Origin: Burkholderia sp. Bp9142
Lineage (GTDB): Bacteria > Pseudomonadota > Gammaproteobacteria > Burkholderiales > Burkholderiaceae
Assembly (NCBI RefSeq): GCF_003853415.1
Contig: NZ_QTPP01000009.1
Location: 124,001 to 188,000, forward strand
Direction: 5' to 3'
Length of the DNA stretch: 64,000 nucleotides
This document shows positions 36,541 through 47,687 of this stretch, one piece after another. The position numbers and the translations under genes were made by a program. The notes under the pieces were generated by a model that ran no database searches, was not told where the DNA came from, and saw only the letters and a program-made list of their open reading frames with translations. Positions within the stretch are counted from its first letter, which is position 1. The number at the start of each line of letters is the position of its first letter.

Positions 36541-37788
36541 ATGAAAGTTCGCTCGATCATGGGCGCGCTCTGCGCCGCGGGTCTGATGGCTGGCGCCGTG
36601 GCGGCGCAGGCGGCCGAGAATGTGACGGTGCTGCACTGGTGGACCTCGGGCGGCGAGTCCAAGGCCGTCGGCGTGCTGAAGGACGACCTGCAGAAGCAGG
36701 GCTACGTGTGGAAGGATTTCGCGGTCGCGGGCGGCGCGGGCGCGGCGGCCATGACCGCGCTGAAGACCAAGGTGATCAGCGGCGACGCACCGTCGGCCGC
36801 GCAGATCAAGGGGCCGCTGATCCAGGACTGGGCCGACCAGGGCGTGCTCGTCAACATCGATTCCGCCGCCGGCGACTGGAAGCAGAACCTGCCGCCGGAA
36901 ATCGACAAGATCATCAAGTACAAGGGCCATACCGTCGCCGCGCCGTTCTCGGTGCACCGCGTGAACTGGCTCTATATCAACAAGGCCGCGCTCGACAAGG
37001 TCGGCGCGAAGGTGCCGACCACCTGGCCCGAGTTCTTCGCGGTGGCCGACAAGCTGAAGGCCGCGGGCATCCAGCCGGTCGCGATGGGCGGCCAGCCGTG
37101 GCAGGACCTGACGCTGTGGGAAGACGTCGTGCTGTCGCAGGGCCCGGCGTTCTACAAGAAGGCGCTCGTCGATCTCGACCAGGCCACGCTGACGTCGCCG
37201 CAGATGCTGTCGGTGTTCGACACGGTGCGCAAGATCCAGGGCTACTTCGACACCGGCCGCAACGGCCGCGACTGGAACCTCGCGACCGCGATGGTGATCA
37301 ACGGCAAGGCCGGCATGCAGTTCATGGGCGACTGGGCCAAGGGCGAGTTCGAGAACGCCGGCAAGAAGGCGGGCAAGGACTATATCTGCGCGCCGGTGCC
37401 GGGTACGGCCAATTCGTACACGTTCAACGTCGACTCGTTCGTGTTCTTCCAGCAGAAGGGCCAGAAGGACGCGACGCCGGGCCAGATCGCGCTCGCGAAG
37501 ACGATCATGACGACGGACTTCCAGGAGCAGTTCAGCCTGCTGAAGGGCTCGGTGCCCGTGCGCCTCGGCGTGAAGATGGACAAGTTCGACGATTGCGCGA
37601 AGAAGTCGTATGCCGACGAGCAGACCGCGATCAAGTCGGGCGGCTTCGTGCCGTCGCTCGCGCACGGGATGGCGCAGGGCGACGCGACGGCCGGCGCGAT
37701 TACCGACGTCGTGACGAAGTTCATGACCTCGCAGCAGGATTCGAAGAGCGCGGTCGCCGCGCTCGCGAAAGCCGCGAAGGTGAAGTAA
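36541..37788 (+). CDS. gtsA: sugar ABC transporter substrate-binding protein (GtsA-like)
   Basis: A 415-residue periplasmic binding protein of the family-1 sugar group, most like GtsA for glucose/mannose. The signal peptide ends near AAQAAENV (about residue 25). VTVLHWWTSGGESKAV starts the mature domain; Trp-rich ligand-site segments (GGQPWQDLTLWEDV, MQFMGDWAKGEF) fit sugar stacking. A GGAGGAGA ribosome site precedes the ATG at 36541. It is the first of four importer genes divergent from zwf. The symbol is by analogy to Pseudomonas. Confidence 0.88.
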   Translation: MKVRSIMGALCAAGLMAGAVAAQAAENVTVLHWWTSGGESKAVGVLKDDLQKQGYVWKDFAVAGGAGAAAMTALKTKVISGDAPSAAQIKGPLIQDWADQGVLVNIDSAAGDWKQNLPPEIDKIIKYKGHTVAAPFSVHRVNWLYINKAALDKVGAKVPTTWPEFFAVADKLKAAGIQPVAMGGQPWQDLTLWEDVVLSQGPAFYKKALVDLDQATLTSPQMLSVFDTVRKIQGYFDTGRNGRDWNLATAMVINGKAGMQFMGDWAKGEFENAGKKAGKDYICAPVPGTANSYTFNVDSFVFFQQKGQKDATPGQIALAKTIMTTDFQEQFSLLKGSVPVRLGVKMDKFDDCAKKSYADEQTAIKSGGFVPSLAHGMAQGDATAGAITDVVTKFMTSQQDSKSAVAALAKAAKVK

Positions 37789-37926
37789 AGCGCGACAGGC
37801 GCCCGGCCGGAAACGCATCGTCGGCCGGGCGTTCCTGCATGTGCAGCAAACGGGCTCGCCCGCGGGCCCGTGCCGTACCCGGCGCCGGCCCGGCCTGCGC
37901 CGCCCTCGTTCCAGGAGTCGAATCAA

Positions 37927-38865
37927 GTGGCTGCCCCTCTTAGCGGAAACGGATCCGGCGCTGCCGCCGCACGGCGCACGTCGCCGATGTCGGCCTTCGC
38001 CGATCGCTGGATTCCGAAGCTCGTGCTCGCGCCGAGCCTCGCGATCGCCGTGGTGTTCATCTACGGCTTCATCCTGATTACCGGCTATCTGTCGCTGACC
38101 AATTCGCGGCTGTTGCCGAACTATGAATTCGACGGCTTCGGCCGTTACGCGGACCTGTTCCAGAACGACGTGTGGTGGACCTCCGCCGCGAACCTCGGCT
38201 GGTTCGGGATTCCGTTCATCGCGCTCTGCGTCGCGCTCGGGCTGTTCCTCGCGATCCTGCTCGACCAGCGGATCCGCAACGAAGGCGCGCTGCGCGCGAT
38301 CTTCCTGTATCCGATGGCGTTGTCGTTCATCGTCACGGGCACCGCGTGGCAGTGGATCCTGAACCCGGGCCTCGGCCTGGAGAAGGTGATGCACGACTGG
38401 GGCTGGACGAGTTTCTCGTTCGGCTGGCTCGACGATCCGGACAAGGCGATCTTCTGTATCGTGATCGCCGCCGTGTGGCAGTCGACCGGCTTCGTGATGG
38501 CACTGTTCCTCGCCGGATTGCGCGGCGTCGATGCCGAGATCTTCAAGGCCGCGCAGGTCGACGGCGCGACGCTGCCGACCATCTACCGCAAGATCGTGAT
38601 CCCGAGCATGCGCCCGGTGTTCTTCTCGGTGCTGCTGATCCTCTGCCACATCACGATCAAGACCTTCGACCTGGTCGTCGCGCTGACGGCGGGCGGCCCC
38701 GGCACGTCGTCGTCGCTGCCGGCCATGTTCATGTACACGTTTTCGTTCAACCGCGGCCAGCTCGGGCTCGGCGCGGCGTCGTCGGTGATGATGCTCGCGA
38801 CCGTGGTCGCCGTGCTGGTGCCGCTGATGTATATGGAATCGAGGAGCACCCGCAATGCAGCCTAA
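37927..38865 (+). CDS. gtsB: sugar ABC transporter permease (GtsB-like)
   Basis: One of two inner-membrane permeases of the importer, MalF type. 312 residues from the GTG at 37927, which has AGGAG nine bases upstream; the frame is open further upstream to 37870. About six hydrophobic segments and the EAA-type cytoplasmic loop (DAEIFKAAQVDGATLPTIYRKIVIP in part) are present, which contacts the ATPase. The end overlaps the next permease gene by 11 bases. Confidence 0.9.
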   Translation: MAAPLSGNGSGAAAARRTSPMSAFADRWIPKLVLAPSLAIAVVFIYGFILITGYLSLTNSRLLPNYEFDGFGRYADLFQNDVWWTSAANLGWFGIPFIALCVALGLFLAILLDQRIRNEGALRAIFLYPMALSFIVTGTAWQWILNPGLGLEKVMHDWGWTSFSFGWLDDPDKAIFCIVIAAVWQSTGFVMALFLAGLRGVDAEIFKAAQVDGATLPTIYRKIVIPSMRPVFFSVLLILCHITIKTFDLVVALTAGGPGTSSSLPAMFMYTFSFNRGQLGLGAASSVMMLATVVAVLVPLMYMESRSTRNAA

Positions 38866-39712
38866 GATGACGATCAGCCGGGCAGTGATCTATGCGGCGC
38901 TGATCCTGTTCGCGCTGTATTTCCTGTTCCCGATCTACGTGATGCTGTCGACGTCGTTCAAGGACCTCGACCAGCTGCGCACCGGCAACCTGCTGACGCC
39001 GCCGGCGCACTGGACCCTCGATCCGTGGGTGAAGGCGTGGAGCGGCGCGTGTACCGGCGTGCGCTGCGACGGAATGAAGCCGTTCTTCCTGAACTCGTTG
39101 CAGATGGTGATTCCGGCCGTGCTGATCTCGTCGCTGATCGGCGCGTTCAACGGCTACGTGCTCACGCACTGGCGCTTTCGCGGCGCGGATGCGCTGTTCA
39201 CGATGATGCTGGTCGGCTGCTTCATCCCGTTCCAGGTGATCCTGCTGCCGATGGCGCGCCTGCAGGGGATGCTCGGCCTCGCGAACACGATTCCGGGCCT
39301 GGTGTTCGTGCACGTCGTGTACGGGATCGCGTTCACGACGATGTTCTTCCGCAACTTCTACGTGAGCGTGCCGGCCGAGCTCGTGAAGGCCGCGCGCATC
39401 GACGGCGCGGGTTTCTTCACGATCTTCACGAAGATCCTGCTGCCCGTGTCGCTGCCGATCTTCATGGTGTGCCTGATCTGGCAATTCACGCAGATCTGGA
39501 ACGACTTCCTGTTCGGGATCGTGTTCTCCGGCGTCGACTCGATGCCGATCACGGTCGCGCTGAACAACCTCGTCAACACGTCGACGGGCGTGAAGGAATA
39601 CAACGTCGACATGGCCGGCGCGATCATCGCCGCGCTGCCGACGCTGCTCGTCTACGTGGTCGCCGGCCGCTACTTCGTGCGCGGGCTGACGGCGGGCGCG
39701 GTGAAGGGGTAA
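38855..39712 (+). CDS. gtsC: sugar ABC transporter permease (GtsC-like)
   Basis: The second permease, MalG type, 285 residues. The EAA loop reads PAELVKAARIDGAGFFTIF. A periplasmic loop contains CTGVRCDG, a pair of Cys that is typical of the glucose-importer subgroup. Translation is coupled to gtsB by an 11-base overlap. The ATPase gene follows after 112 bases. Confidence 0.9.
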   Translation: MQPKMTISRAVIYAALILFALYFLFPIYVMLSTSFKDLDQLRTGNLLTPPAHWTLDPWVKAWSGACTGVRCDGMKPFFLNSLQMVIPAVLISSLIGAFNGYVLTHWRFRGADALFTMMLVGCFIPFQVILLPMARLQGMLGLANTIPGLVFVHVVYGIAFTTMFFRNFYVSVPAELVKAARIDGAGFFTIFTKILLPVSLPIFMVCLIWQFTQIWNDFLFGIVFSGVDSMPITVALNNLVNTSTGVKEYNVDMAGAIIAALPTLLVYVVAGRYFVRGLTAGAVKG

Positions 39713-39824
39713 GCGCGGCTTCATCCGATACGACGAACCGGCCGCGCACGACGCGCGGCGCATCGAAACGAACCCGACGCGGCGCCTGCGTGCGCCGCGC
39801 GAGACGAGACAGAGGATTCACAGC

Positions 39825-40943
39825 ATGGCAAGCCTTTCCATCCGTGACGTGTACAAGACCTACCCGAACGGGGTGCCGGTCCTGAAGGGTGTCGACATCG
39901 AGATCGAGGACGGACAGTTCCTGATCCTGGTCGGCGGGTCGGGCTGCGGGAAGTCGACGCTGCTCAACATGATCGCCGGCCTCGAGACGGTCACGAGCGG
40001 CGAGATCTGCATCGACGGCAAGGTCGTCAACGACCTGTCGCCGAAGGATCGCGACATCGCGATGGTGTTCCAGTCGTACGCGCTGTATCCGTCGATGACG
40101 GTGCGCGAGAACATCTCGTTCGGCCTGAACATCCGCAAGGTGCCGAAGAGCGAGCAGCAGCAGATCGTCGAGCGCGTGTCGGCGATGCTGCAGATCCAGC
40201 ATCTGCTCGACCGCAAGCCGGGCCAGCTGTCGGGCGGCCAGCGTCAGCGTGTCGCGATGGGCCGCGCACTGGCGCGCGATCCGTCGCTGTTCCTGTTCGA
40301 CGAGCCGCTGTCGAACCTCGACGCGAAGCTGCGCATCGAGATGCGCGCGGAAATCAAGCTGCTGCACCAGCGCCTCGGCACGACGATCGTCTACGTGACG
40401 CACGACCAGATCGAGGCGATGACGCTCGGCGACCGGATCGCGGTGATGAAGGACGGCGTGGTCCAGCAGTTCGGCGCGCCGCAGGAAATCTACGATTCGC
40501 CGTCGAACCTGTTCGTCGCGGGCTTCATCGGCGCGCCGCCGATGAACTTCATCAACGGCCGGCTGGTCGAGCAGGGCAGCGGGATCGCGCTCGAGATCGA
40601 CACGGGCGTCAAGCGCGGCGCGCTGAACCTGCCGTTCGATGCGGGCAAGCTGAAGTCGCACGTCGGCCGCGAGGTGATCCTCGGCCTGCGTCCGGAACGC
40701 ATCACCGACGTGCGCCACGCGCACAACGGCGACGCGTCGCACCTGCAGCCGTTCGACGTGCGCGTCGACGTGACCGAGCCGACCGGCCCCGACACGCACG
40801 TGTTCGCGCAGGTCAACGGCAAGCGGATCGTGAGCCGCGTGCATCCGGCCGCGAACCCGCAGCCCGACCAGACGCTGTCGCTGCTGTTCGACGTGTCGAA
40901 GGCGGTGCTGTTCGATCCGGCCTCGGAAGAGCGGATCGCTTGA
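39825..40943 (+). CDS. gtsD: sugar ABC transporter ATP-binding protein (GtsD/MsmK/UgpC type)
   Basis: The ATPase of the importer, 372 residues. Walker A GGSGCGKST, Q-loop VFQSYALYPSMTV, signature LSGGQRQRVAMGRALARDP, Walker B LFLFDEPLSNLDA and the H-loop VTHDQIEAMTL are all intact. The C-terminal 140 residues form the MalK-type OB-fold (TOBE) regulatory domain. CAGAGGATTCACAGC precedes the ATG. It probably serves this importer alone. An 8-bp hairpin TCCGGATC/GATCCGGA at 40974-40996 follows without a T-run. Confidence 0.94.
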   Translation: MASLSIRDVYKTYPNGVPVLKGVDIEIEDGQFLILVGGSGCGKSTLLNMIAGLETVTSGEICIDGKVVNDLSPKDRDIAMVFQSYALYPSMTVRENISFGLNIRKVPKSEQQQIVERVSAMLQIQHLLDRKPGQLSGGQRQRVAMGRALARDPSLFLFDEPLSNLDAKLRIEMRAEIKLLHQRLGTTIVYVTHDQIEAMTLGDRIAVMKDGVVQQFGAPQEIYDSPSNLFVAGFIGAPPMNFINGRLVEQGSGIALEIDTGVKRGALNLPFDAGKLKSHVGREVILGLRPERITDVRHAHNGDASHLQPFDVRVDVTEPTGPDTHVFAQVNGKRIVSRVHPAANPQPDQTLSLLFDVSKAVLFDPASEERIA

Positions 40944-41084
40944 GGCAAGCGGAATCAGGGCATCGAAGGCGCGTCCGGATCATCGTGCGATCCGGATGCC
41001 GTCGATTGCCGCGATTCATTGAGGTAGCGGATTTGTTCGAGCAGGTGCCGCGCCCGCGCACCTCGTGATAGCCGAGGGAGGTAA

Positions 41085-41285
41085 TCACGGATTCGGCAGT
41101 GACAAGAAGTACGAACCGATCGCGTGCATGATCGGCATGAACAGAAGGCACGCGAAGATGGCCGGAAAATAAAACCTCGAGCGGCGGACGGTAGAGAACA
41201 ACCCGGCCACTGCGACGGCCAGACAGACGGTCGCGAGTGCGCCGAACAGGTCGCTATCCGCGATTACCGAAAAGAACGCGCGCAT
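41085..41285 (-). CDS. small two-helix membrane protein, candidate immunity protein
   Basis: A 66-residue protein with two hydrophobic segments, about residues 13-31 (LFGALATVCLAVAVAGLF) and 38-62 (FYFPAIFACLLFMPIMHAIG). No named family recognised. It is the last gene of a three-gene minus-strand cassette behind a PAAR protein and a small Cys-containing protein, 13 bases after the latter. In type VI effector cassettes this place is usually held by the immunity gene; that role is inference. Local base composition is lower in G+C than the flanks. Confidence 0.55.
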   Translation of the reverse strand: MRAFFSVIADSDLFGALATVCLAVAVAGLFSTVRRSRFYFPAIFACLLFMPIMHAIGSYFLSLPNP

Positions 41286-41298
41286 GTTTGCCCCGGCA

Positions 41299-41694
41299 TT
41301 ACTGATTGAATGCGGCGAAATTCCAGCGATACAGCTGGAATTGCTTTAGAAAGTCCTTCACTTCGGCACCGGTCGTCAACTTGATCGGCAACCCGCGCAG
41401 GGCGGCGAACTGTACAAGCAACCGTAACGCGAAGTCCTCGCATGTAAATCGGTTCGTGCGCGTGCTGCCGTTGCGGTCCCAGTACGTTTCCGTCTGCAGT
41501 TGTCTTGCCAGTTGCGGAACCGCCATCTGGTATTCGGCGACGTCGGTGTCGGTCCATGTGCGGACCGTTTTCCAGAATGTCTTGAATCGGACGGTGACAG
41601 GCTGCGGCGACACATCGTCTGTCGGCGTGGTCTTGCGTGCCGCGATTCGTATGTATCGATTGCCTTCGGGAGAAACGTGGACGCGTTCGGGCAT
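41299..41694 (-). CDS. hypothetical protein, candidate type VI secretion effector
   Basis: A 131-residue protein with no signal peptide or membrane segment. The most distinctive block is NRFTCEDFALRLLVQFAALRG (quoted as FTCEDFALRLL, C85), which recalls the Cys-containing helix of papain-like/NlpC-like amidase effectors and also segments seen after PAAR or RHS proteins. The only His is residue 6, so a Cys-His pair in the usual order is absent; it could be truncated, inactive, or a different fold. It begins two bases after the PAAR gene stop codon, so the two are translationally coupled. Function is inferred from context only. Confidence 0.55.
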   Translation of the reverse strand: MPERVHVSPEGNRYIRIAARKTTPTDDVSPQPVTVRFKTFWKTVRTWTDTDVAEYQMAVPQLARQLQTETYWDRNGSTRTNRFTCEDFALRLLVQFAALRGLPIKLTTGAEVKDFLKQFQLYRWNFAAFNQ

Positions 41695-41696
41695 GG

Positions 41697-42266
41697 TTAT
41701 TCCGCGAGATAGATCGTGATGTTTTCGGCACGTGAAGTGGACGCGAGCAGGTGCGTTTGCCCATGCGCGTCCGTTCGTCCGTATTCAAACGGTCCGGTGT
41801 CTCGCTGCAGTGCATAAGCGACGTCGCTCAGAGGGGCACCCGTGGCGCCCCGAAGAATGTAGCGATCGTTATAGGCCAGCTGAGTCGTTGCCGTGGCCGC
41901 ATCTGTCGTGACGAGCACGGACTCCATGCCGATGTCGCAATTCGACGCTTCTATTTTCCATTGGCGACCATATCGGGCAATGATGCGAGGAGGGCGCTCA
42001 CAGCAACATCGGACCCAATCGTTGCTCAAGGCCTGAACTCTTCCCGCGGAAGTGAAGTCGTGGAGTCGCATTTTGCTGGGCGCGCCAGGCGCGGCTTCAA
42101 TTGTTCCGGTGCTCTCGCAAGTGCTGCACCACGCGCGTTGCCCGACGAACGTGATTCTGCGGCGTTTGCCGTCGTCACCCACGATCGTTCCACACTCACC
42201 GCCGTCGACTACGTAGCCGCCGCTGTCCAGCGGATCGTCTTCAACTACCGCGTAAAAAATAGTCAT
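41697..42266 (-). CDS. PAAR-domain protein, type VI secretion spike tip/effector carrier
   Basis: A 189-residue protein beginning MTIFYAVVEDDPLDSGGYVV (start chosen at 42266, where family similarity begins; the frame is open 38 codons further). Residues 12-100 fit the PAAR pattern: GG....GG, then GQRAWCSTC, GTIEAAPG and a closing DWVRCCCERPP with Cys ligands for a metal at the cone tip. Residues about 130-189 (RYILRGATGAPLSDVAYAL ... GRTDAHGQTHLL) resemble the transthyretin-like carrier domain that follows PAAR in many Burkholderia proteins. Such proteins sharpen the VgrG spike and carry toxins. No other T6SS gene is in the window. Confidence 0.72.
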   Translation of the reverse strand: MTIFYAVVEDDPLDSGGYVVDGGECGTIVGDDGKRRRITFVGQRAWCSTCESTGTIEAAPGAPSKMRLHDFTSAGRVQALSNDWVRCCCERPPRIIARYGRQWKIEASNCDIGMESVLVTTDAATATTQLAYNDRYILRGATGAPLSDVAYALQRDTGPFEYGRTDAHGQTHLLASTSRAENITIYLAE

Positions 42267-42433
42267 GCCAGTCCACTCGTTTCCGTTGTCGCGTGGAACG
42301 TAGCACCGCACGGTCGATCGTGAAAGCGAAGTGTAAAGAACTGTGTCGTGACAGATCGCGTGTTTTCGCATCACCGTCATGCAGCGACGAGGGTCTTTTC
42401 AATGGCCTCTCGTGGCTCAGGCGATGGCTGGAT

Positions 42434-43057
42434 TCAGTGCGGCAGCCGCACGTCGAACTTGAACGTCGCGAGCCGCGCGACGAGGATGAAGCCGGTCGCG
42501 AGCAGCACGCTGTACACCGAGTCGAACTGCAGCCATGCGAGCAGCAGGTAGAACCAGCAGCCGACGAACGCGCAGGTCGCGTACGGCCGCGAATCGCGCA
42601 GGATCAGCGGGATGTCGTTGCACAGCACGTCGCGGATGATGCCGCCGACCACGCCGGTGATCACGCCCATCATCACCGCGATGAAGCGCGGCATCTCGGC
42701 ATCGAGCGCGATCGCGGTGCCCGAGATGCTGAAGATGCCGAGCCCGATCGCATCGGCCACCAGCAGCAGCCGCTCGGCCGACAGCCGCGACAGCATCCGC
42801 AGCACGAACGGCGCGAACAGCGCGAGCACGAAGATCGCGATCACGTAGTCGTCGTGCACGACCCAGTAGAACGGCCGGCGCTCGAGCAGGATGTCGCGCA
42901 GCGTGCCGCCGCCGAACGCGGTGGCGAGCGCCACGACGAACGTGCCGACCGAATCGAGGCGGTTCTTGCGCGCCTCGATGAAGCCCGAGATCGCAAAGGC
43001 CAGCGTGGCGATCGCTTCCAGTATCGCGATCGCGAGCGTCAGCCTAGGATGCGGCAC
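42434..43057 (-). CDS. trimeric intracellular cation (TRIC) channel family protein
   Basis: A 207-residue inner-membrane protein, formerly UPF0126/YadS type, with two copies of a three-helix repeat. The family motif FGGGTLRDILL is in the first copy and VGGIIRDVLC in the second. It is thought to conduct potassium or small cations; the physiological role in bacteria is uncertain. Its start overlaps the end of the Smr gene by 14 bases, so the two may be cotranscribed. Confidence 0.9.
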   Translation of the reverse strand: MPHPRLTLAIAILEAIATLAFAISGFIEARKNRLDSVGTFVVALATAFGGGTLRDILLERRPFYWVVHDDYVIAIFVLALFAPFVLRMLSRLSAERLLLVADAIGLGIFSISGTAIALDAEMPRFIAVMMGVITGVVGGIIRDVLCNDIPLILRDSRPYATCAFVGCWFYLLLAWLQFDSVYSVLLATGFILVARLATFKFDVRLPH

Positions 43058-43823
43058 GCGGCCCCCGGTCGCCGGGTGCCGCGACCGGCTGCAGCAGCAC
43101 CAGCACCGCGCCCGCGCCGCCGTCGTGGCCGCGCGCCTCGCAGAACGCGATCACTTCTTCCTTCTGCACGAGCCACGCGCGCACCTTGCCTTTCAGCACG
43201 GGCTCCTTGCCGATCGAGCCGAGTCCCTTGCCGTGGATCACGCGCAGGCAGCGCAGCCCCTTCTTGCCGGCTTCGCGGATGAACTCGGCGAGCGCATCGC
43301 GCGCCTCGTCGCGCCGCATCCCGTGCAGGTCGATCTGCGCCTGCACGATCCACGCGCCGCTGCGCAGCTTGCGCACGACGTCGCGGCTGATGCCGGGGCG
43401 GTGGTAGTACAGCGAGTCGTCGCTGTCGAGCAGCGTTTCGGGATCGAATTCGTCGGACAGCGTCGCGTTCAGCACGGCTTCCTCGTCGCGCTGCGTCTGC
43501 TTCGGCACCGGGTCGGGCGGCGTGCGGCCGGCCGCCGCGCGCGGCGGTGCATTGAGCGGCTGGATCGCGCCGATCTCGTTGCGGAACAGGTTCGCGTCGG
43601 CTTCCGCCTTGCGCTCGGCCTTGGCCGTTTCGATGCGCTCGCGTTCGCGGCGATCGGCTTCGCCTTGCAGCGACTTGCGCAACGCGCCGAGGCCCGCGAG
43701 CCCCTGGCCGCGCAACACGGCGGGATCGGGGGCGGGCGCCGGCGCGGCGGGCGCCGGGTTCGCGGGACGGGCGGCGATCTGCCGCTTCGCGGGATCGCTC
43801 GGATGGGGCTGGTTCTTCGCCAT
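43044..43823 (-). CDS. Smr-domain protein
   Basis: A 259-residue protein. The N-terminal half is charged and probably helical or disordered (KSLQGEADRRERERIETAK). The C-terminal Smr domain (about 165-245) has QIDLHGMRRDEARDAL and RVIHGKGLGS, the DLH and HGKG motifs of MutS2-type nucleases. A role in DNA or RNA cleavage is likely for the family, but the substrate for stand-alone Smr proteins is not settled. Start at 43823 is set by MAKNQPHPS. trxB is upstream on the same strand with its own terminator between. Confidence 0.87.
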   Translation of the reverse strand: MAKNQPHPSDPAKRQIAARPANPAPAAPAPAPDPAVLRGQGLAGLGALRKSLQGEADRRERERIETAKAERKAEADANLFRNEIGAIQPLNAPPRAAAGRTPPDPVPKQTQRDEEAVLNATLSDEFDPETLLDSDDSLYYHRPGISRDVVRKLRSGAWIVQAQIDLHGMRRDEARDALAEFIREAGKKGLRCLRVIHGKGLGSIGKEPVLKGKVRAWLVQKEEVIAFCEARGHDGGAGAVLVLLQPVAAPGDRGPRAAS

Positions 43824-43863
43824 GATTCGGTAACCGGGCAGGCGCGTTCGGACGCGCGGGCAC

Positions 43864-43895
43864 AAAAAAAGCCGCTGCGCGGCGGCAGCGGCTTT
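43864..43895 (-). terminator. intrinsic terminator of trxB
   Basis: Reading the minus strand, AAAGCCGCTGC pairs with GCAGCGGCTTT (43895-43885 with 43878-43868, 6-base loop), followed by a run of T residues (A-tract at 43864-43870 on the plus strand). Confidence 0.9.
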
Positions 43896-43959
43896 CCGGT
43901 CAAGCCCGCTTCGCGGCAGCGGACGCCATTGTAGCGCCCGGCGCGCGAAGGCTTGACGC

Positions 43960-45331
<1,372 letters not shown>

Positions 45332-47641
45332 ATGGCAAAAGCTCCTTATTCCGCCCAGGCACAGGCGTTGCCGCACCGGATGTCGAAGCTCCTCACGGAG
45401 ATCCGCTGGATTCTCCAGGTCGCGCTCTGCGCTTTTCTGGTGATGGCCCTGTTGAGCTACAGCCGGCGCGATCCGAGCTGGACGCACGCCGCGCAGGTGG
45501 ACCACATCTCGAACTGGGCCGGCCGCGTCGGCGCGTGGACGGCCGACATCATCTTGCTGCTGTTCGGCCTGTCGGCCTACTGGCTGATCGTGCCGCTCGG
45601 GCGGCGCATCGCGGTCAACTACCGGCGCATCACGCGTCACGAGGCGGCCGTCGACGAACCCGAGCGGCCGATCGGCTGGCTCACCGAGATCCTCGCGTTC
45701 GTGCTCGTCGTGCTCGCGTGCGACGGCATCGAGGCGCTGCGGATGTGGTCGCTGAAGGTGCAGTTGCCGCGTGCGCCGGGCGGTGTGATCGGCGAGGCCG
45801 TGGCGGGTGCGATGTCGCACGCGTTCGGCTTCACGGGCGGCACGCTGCTGCTCCTGATCGCACTCGCGATCGGCCTGTCGCTGTACTTCCGCTTCTCGTG
45901 GCTGTCGGTCGCCGAGCGCGTCGGCGGCGCGATCCTGTCCGCCGTCAACGTCGCGAAGCTGCGCCGCGAGGCCGAGCGCGACCGCAGGCTCGGCGAGGCC
46001 GCGGCCGTGCGCCGCGAAGGCAAGGTCGAGGAGGAGCGCGTGCGCATCGAGGATCACGAGCCCGTGACGATCGTGCCGCCGGTCGTCACGCCGGCGAAGT
46101 CCGAGCGCGTCGAGCGCGAGCGCCAGGTGCCGCTCTTCACCGACCTGCCGGGCGATTCGACGCTGCCGCCGGTGTCGTTGCTCGATCCCGCGCCGAAGAC
46201 GCAGGAAGCGATTTCCGCCGATACGCTCGAATTCACGTCGCGCCTGATCGAGAAGAAGCTGAAGGACTTCGGCGTCGAGGCGAGCGTTGTCGCCGCGTAT
46301 CCGGGCCCGGTCGTCACGCGCTACGAGATCGAGCCGGCCACCGGCGTGAAGGGCAGCCAGATCGTCAACCTCGCGAAGGATCTCGCGCGTTCGCTGTCGC
46401 TCGTGTCGATCCGCGTGGTCGAGACGATCCCCGGCAAGAACTACATGGCGCTCGAGCTGCCGAACCAGCGCCGCCAGACGGTGCACCTGTCCGAGATCAT
46501 CGGCTCGGAGGTCTATGCGGCGGCGTCGTCGGCGCTGACCCTGAGCCTCGGCAAGGACATCGGCGGCAAGCCGGTGTGCGCGGATCTCGCGAAGATGCCG
46601 CACCTGCTGGTCGCCGGCACGACCGGTTCGGGCAAGTCGGTCGGGATCAACGCGATGATCCTGTCGCTGCTGTACAAGGCGACCGCCGAGCAGGTGCGCC
46701 TGATCCTGATCGATCCGAAGATGCTCGAAATGAGCGTCTACGAAGGCATTCCGCACCTGCTGTGCCCGGTCGTCACCGACATGCGCCAGGCCGGCCATGC
46801 GCTGAACTGGACGGTCGCGGAGATGGAGCGCCGCTACAAGCTGATGAGCAAGCTCGGCGTGCGCAACCTCGCCGGCTACAACAACAAGATCGACGACGCG
46901 GCGAAACGCGAGGAAAAGATTCCGAATCCGTTCAGCCTGACGCCGGACGATCCCGAACCGCTCGGCCGCCTGCCGAACATCGTCGTCGTGATCGACGAAC
47001 TGGCCGACCTGATGATGGTCGTCGGCAAGAAGGTCGAGGAGCTGATCGCGCGGATCGCGCAGAAGGCGCGTGCGGCCGGCATCCACCTGATCCTCGCGAC
47101 GCAGCGCCCGTCCGTCGACGTGATCACCGGCCTGATCAAGGCGAACGTGCCGACGCGGATCGCGTTCCAGGTGTCGTCGAAGATCGACTCGCGCACGATT
47201 CTCGACCAGATGGGCGCCGAATCGCTGCTCGGGATGGGCGACATGCTGTACCTGCCGCCGGGCACCGGGCTGCCCGTGCGCGTGCACGGCGCGTTCGTCG
47301 CCGACGACGAAGTGCATCGCGTCGTCGAGAAGCTCAAGGAGCACGGCGAGCCGAACTACGTCGAAGGGCTGCTCGAGGGCGGCACCGCCGACGGCGACGA
47401 GGGTTCGGCCGGTGCGGGAACCGGCGAAGGCGGCGGCGAGTCTGATCCGCTGTATGACCAGGCAGTCGAGATCGTCATCAAGAATCGCCGCGCATCGATT
47501 TCGCTCGTGCAGCGCCATCTGCGGATCGGCTATAACCGCGCGGCGCGGCTGCTCGAACAGATGGAACAGTCGGGGCTCGTGTCGGCGATGTCGTCGAGCG
47601 GCAACCGCGAAATTCTTGTGCCGGCGCGCGACGCGGAATGA
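45332..47641 (+). CDS. ftsK: DNA translocase FtsK
   Basis: FtsK anchors at the division septum and pumps chromosome DNA to resolve dimers with XerCD. The 769-residue protein has four hydrophobic segments in the first 200 residues, a short linker, a motor domain with Walker [13 protein letters not shown] and Walker [14 protein letters not shown], and a C-terminal winged-helix gamma domain ([11 protein letters not shown] ... [19 protein letters not shown]) that reads KOPS. The linker is much shorter than in E. coli (1329 residues), as is common in betaproteobacteria. lolA follows 46 bases later. Confidence 0.96.
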   Translation: MAKAPYSAQAQALPHRMSKLLTEIRWILQVALCAFLVMALLSYSRRDPSWTHAAQVDHISNWAGRVGAWTADIILLLFGLSAYWLIVPLGRRIAVNYRRITRHEAAVDEPERPIGWLTEILAFVLVVLACDGIEALRMWSLKVQLPRAPGGVIGEAVAGAMSHAFGFTGGTLLLLIALAIGLSLYFRFSWLSVAERVGGAILSAVNVAKLRREAERDRRLGEAAAVRREGKVEEERVRIEDHEPVTIVPPVVTPAKSERVERERQVPLFTDLPGDSTLPPVSLLDPAPKTQEAISADTLEFTSRLIEKKLKDFGVEASVVAAYPGPVVTRYEIEPATGVKGSQIVNLAKDLARSLSLVSIRVVETIPGKNYMALELPNQRRQTVHLSEIIGSEVYAAASSALTLSLGKDIGGKPVCADLAKMPHLLVAGTTGSGKSVGINAMILSLLYKATAEQVRLILIDPKMLEMSVYEGIPHLLCPVVTDMRQAGHALNWTVAEMERRYKLMSKLGVRNLAGYNNKIDDAAKREEKIPNPFSLTPDDPEPLGRLPNIVVVIDELADLMMVVGKKVEELIARIAQKARAAGIHLILATQRPSVDVITGLIKANVPTRIAFQVSSKIDSRTILDQMGAESLLGMGDMLYLPPGTGLPVRVHGAFVADDEVHRVVEKLKEHGEPNYVEGLLEGGTADGDEGSAGAGTGEGGGESDPLYDQAVEIVIKNRRASISLVQRHLRIGYNRAARLLEQMEQSGLVSAMSSSGNREILVPARDAE

Positions 47642-47687
47642 GTCCGCGGCGCCCGCGGCGCCGGCCACCCAGGGAGAAAACCGCATC

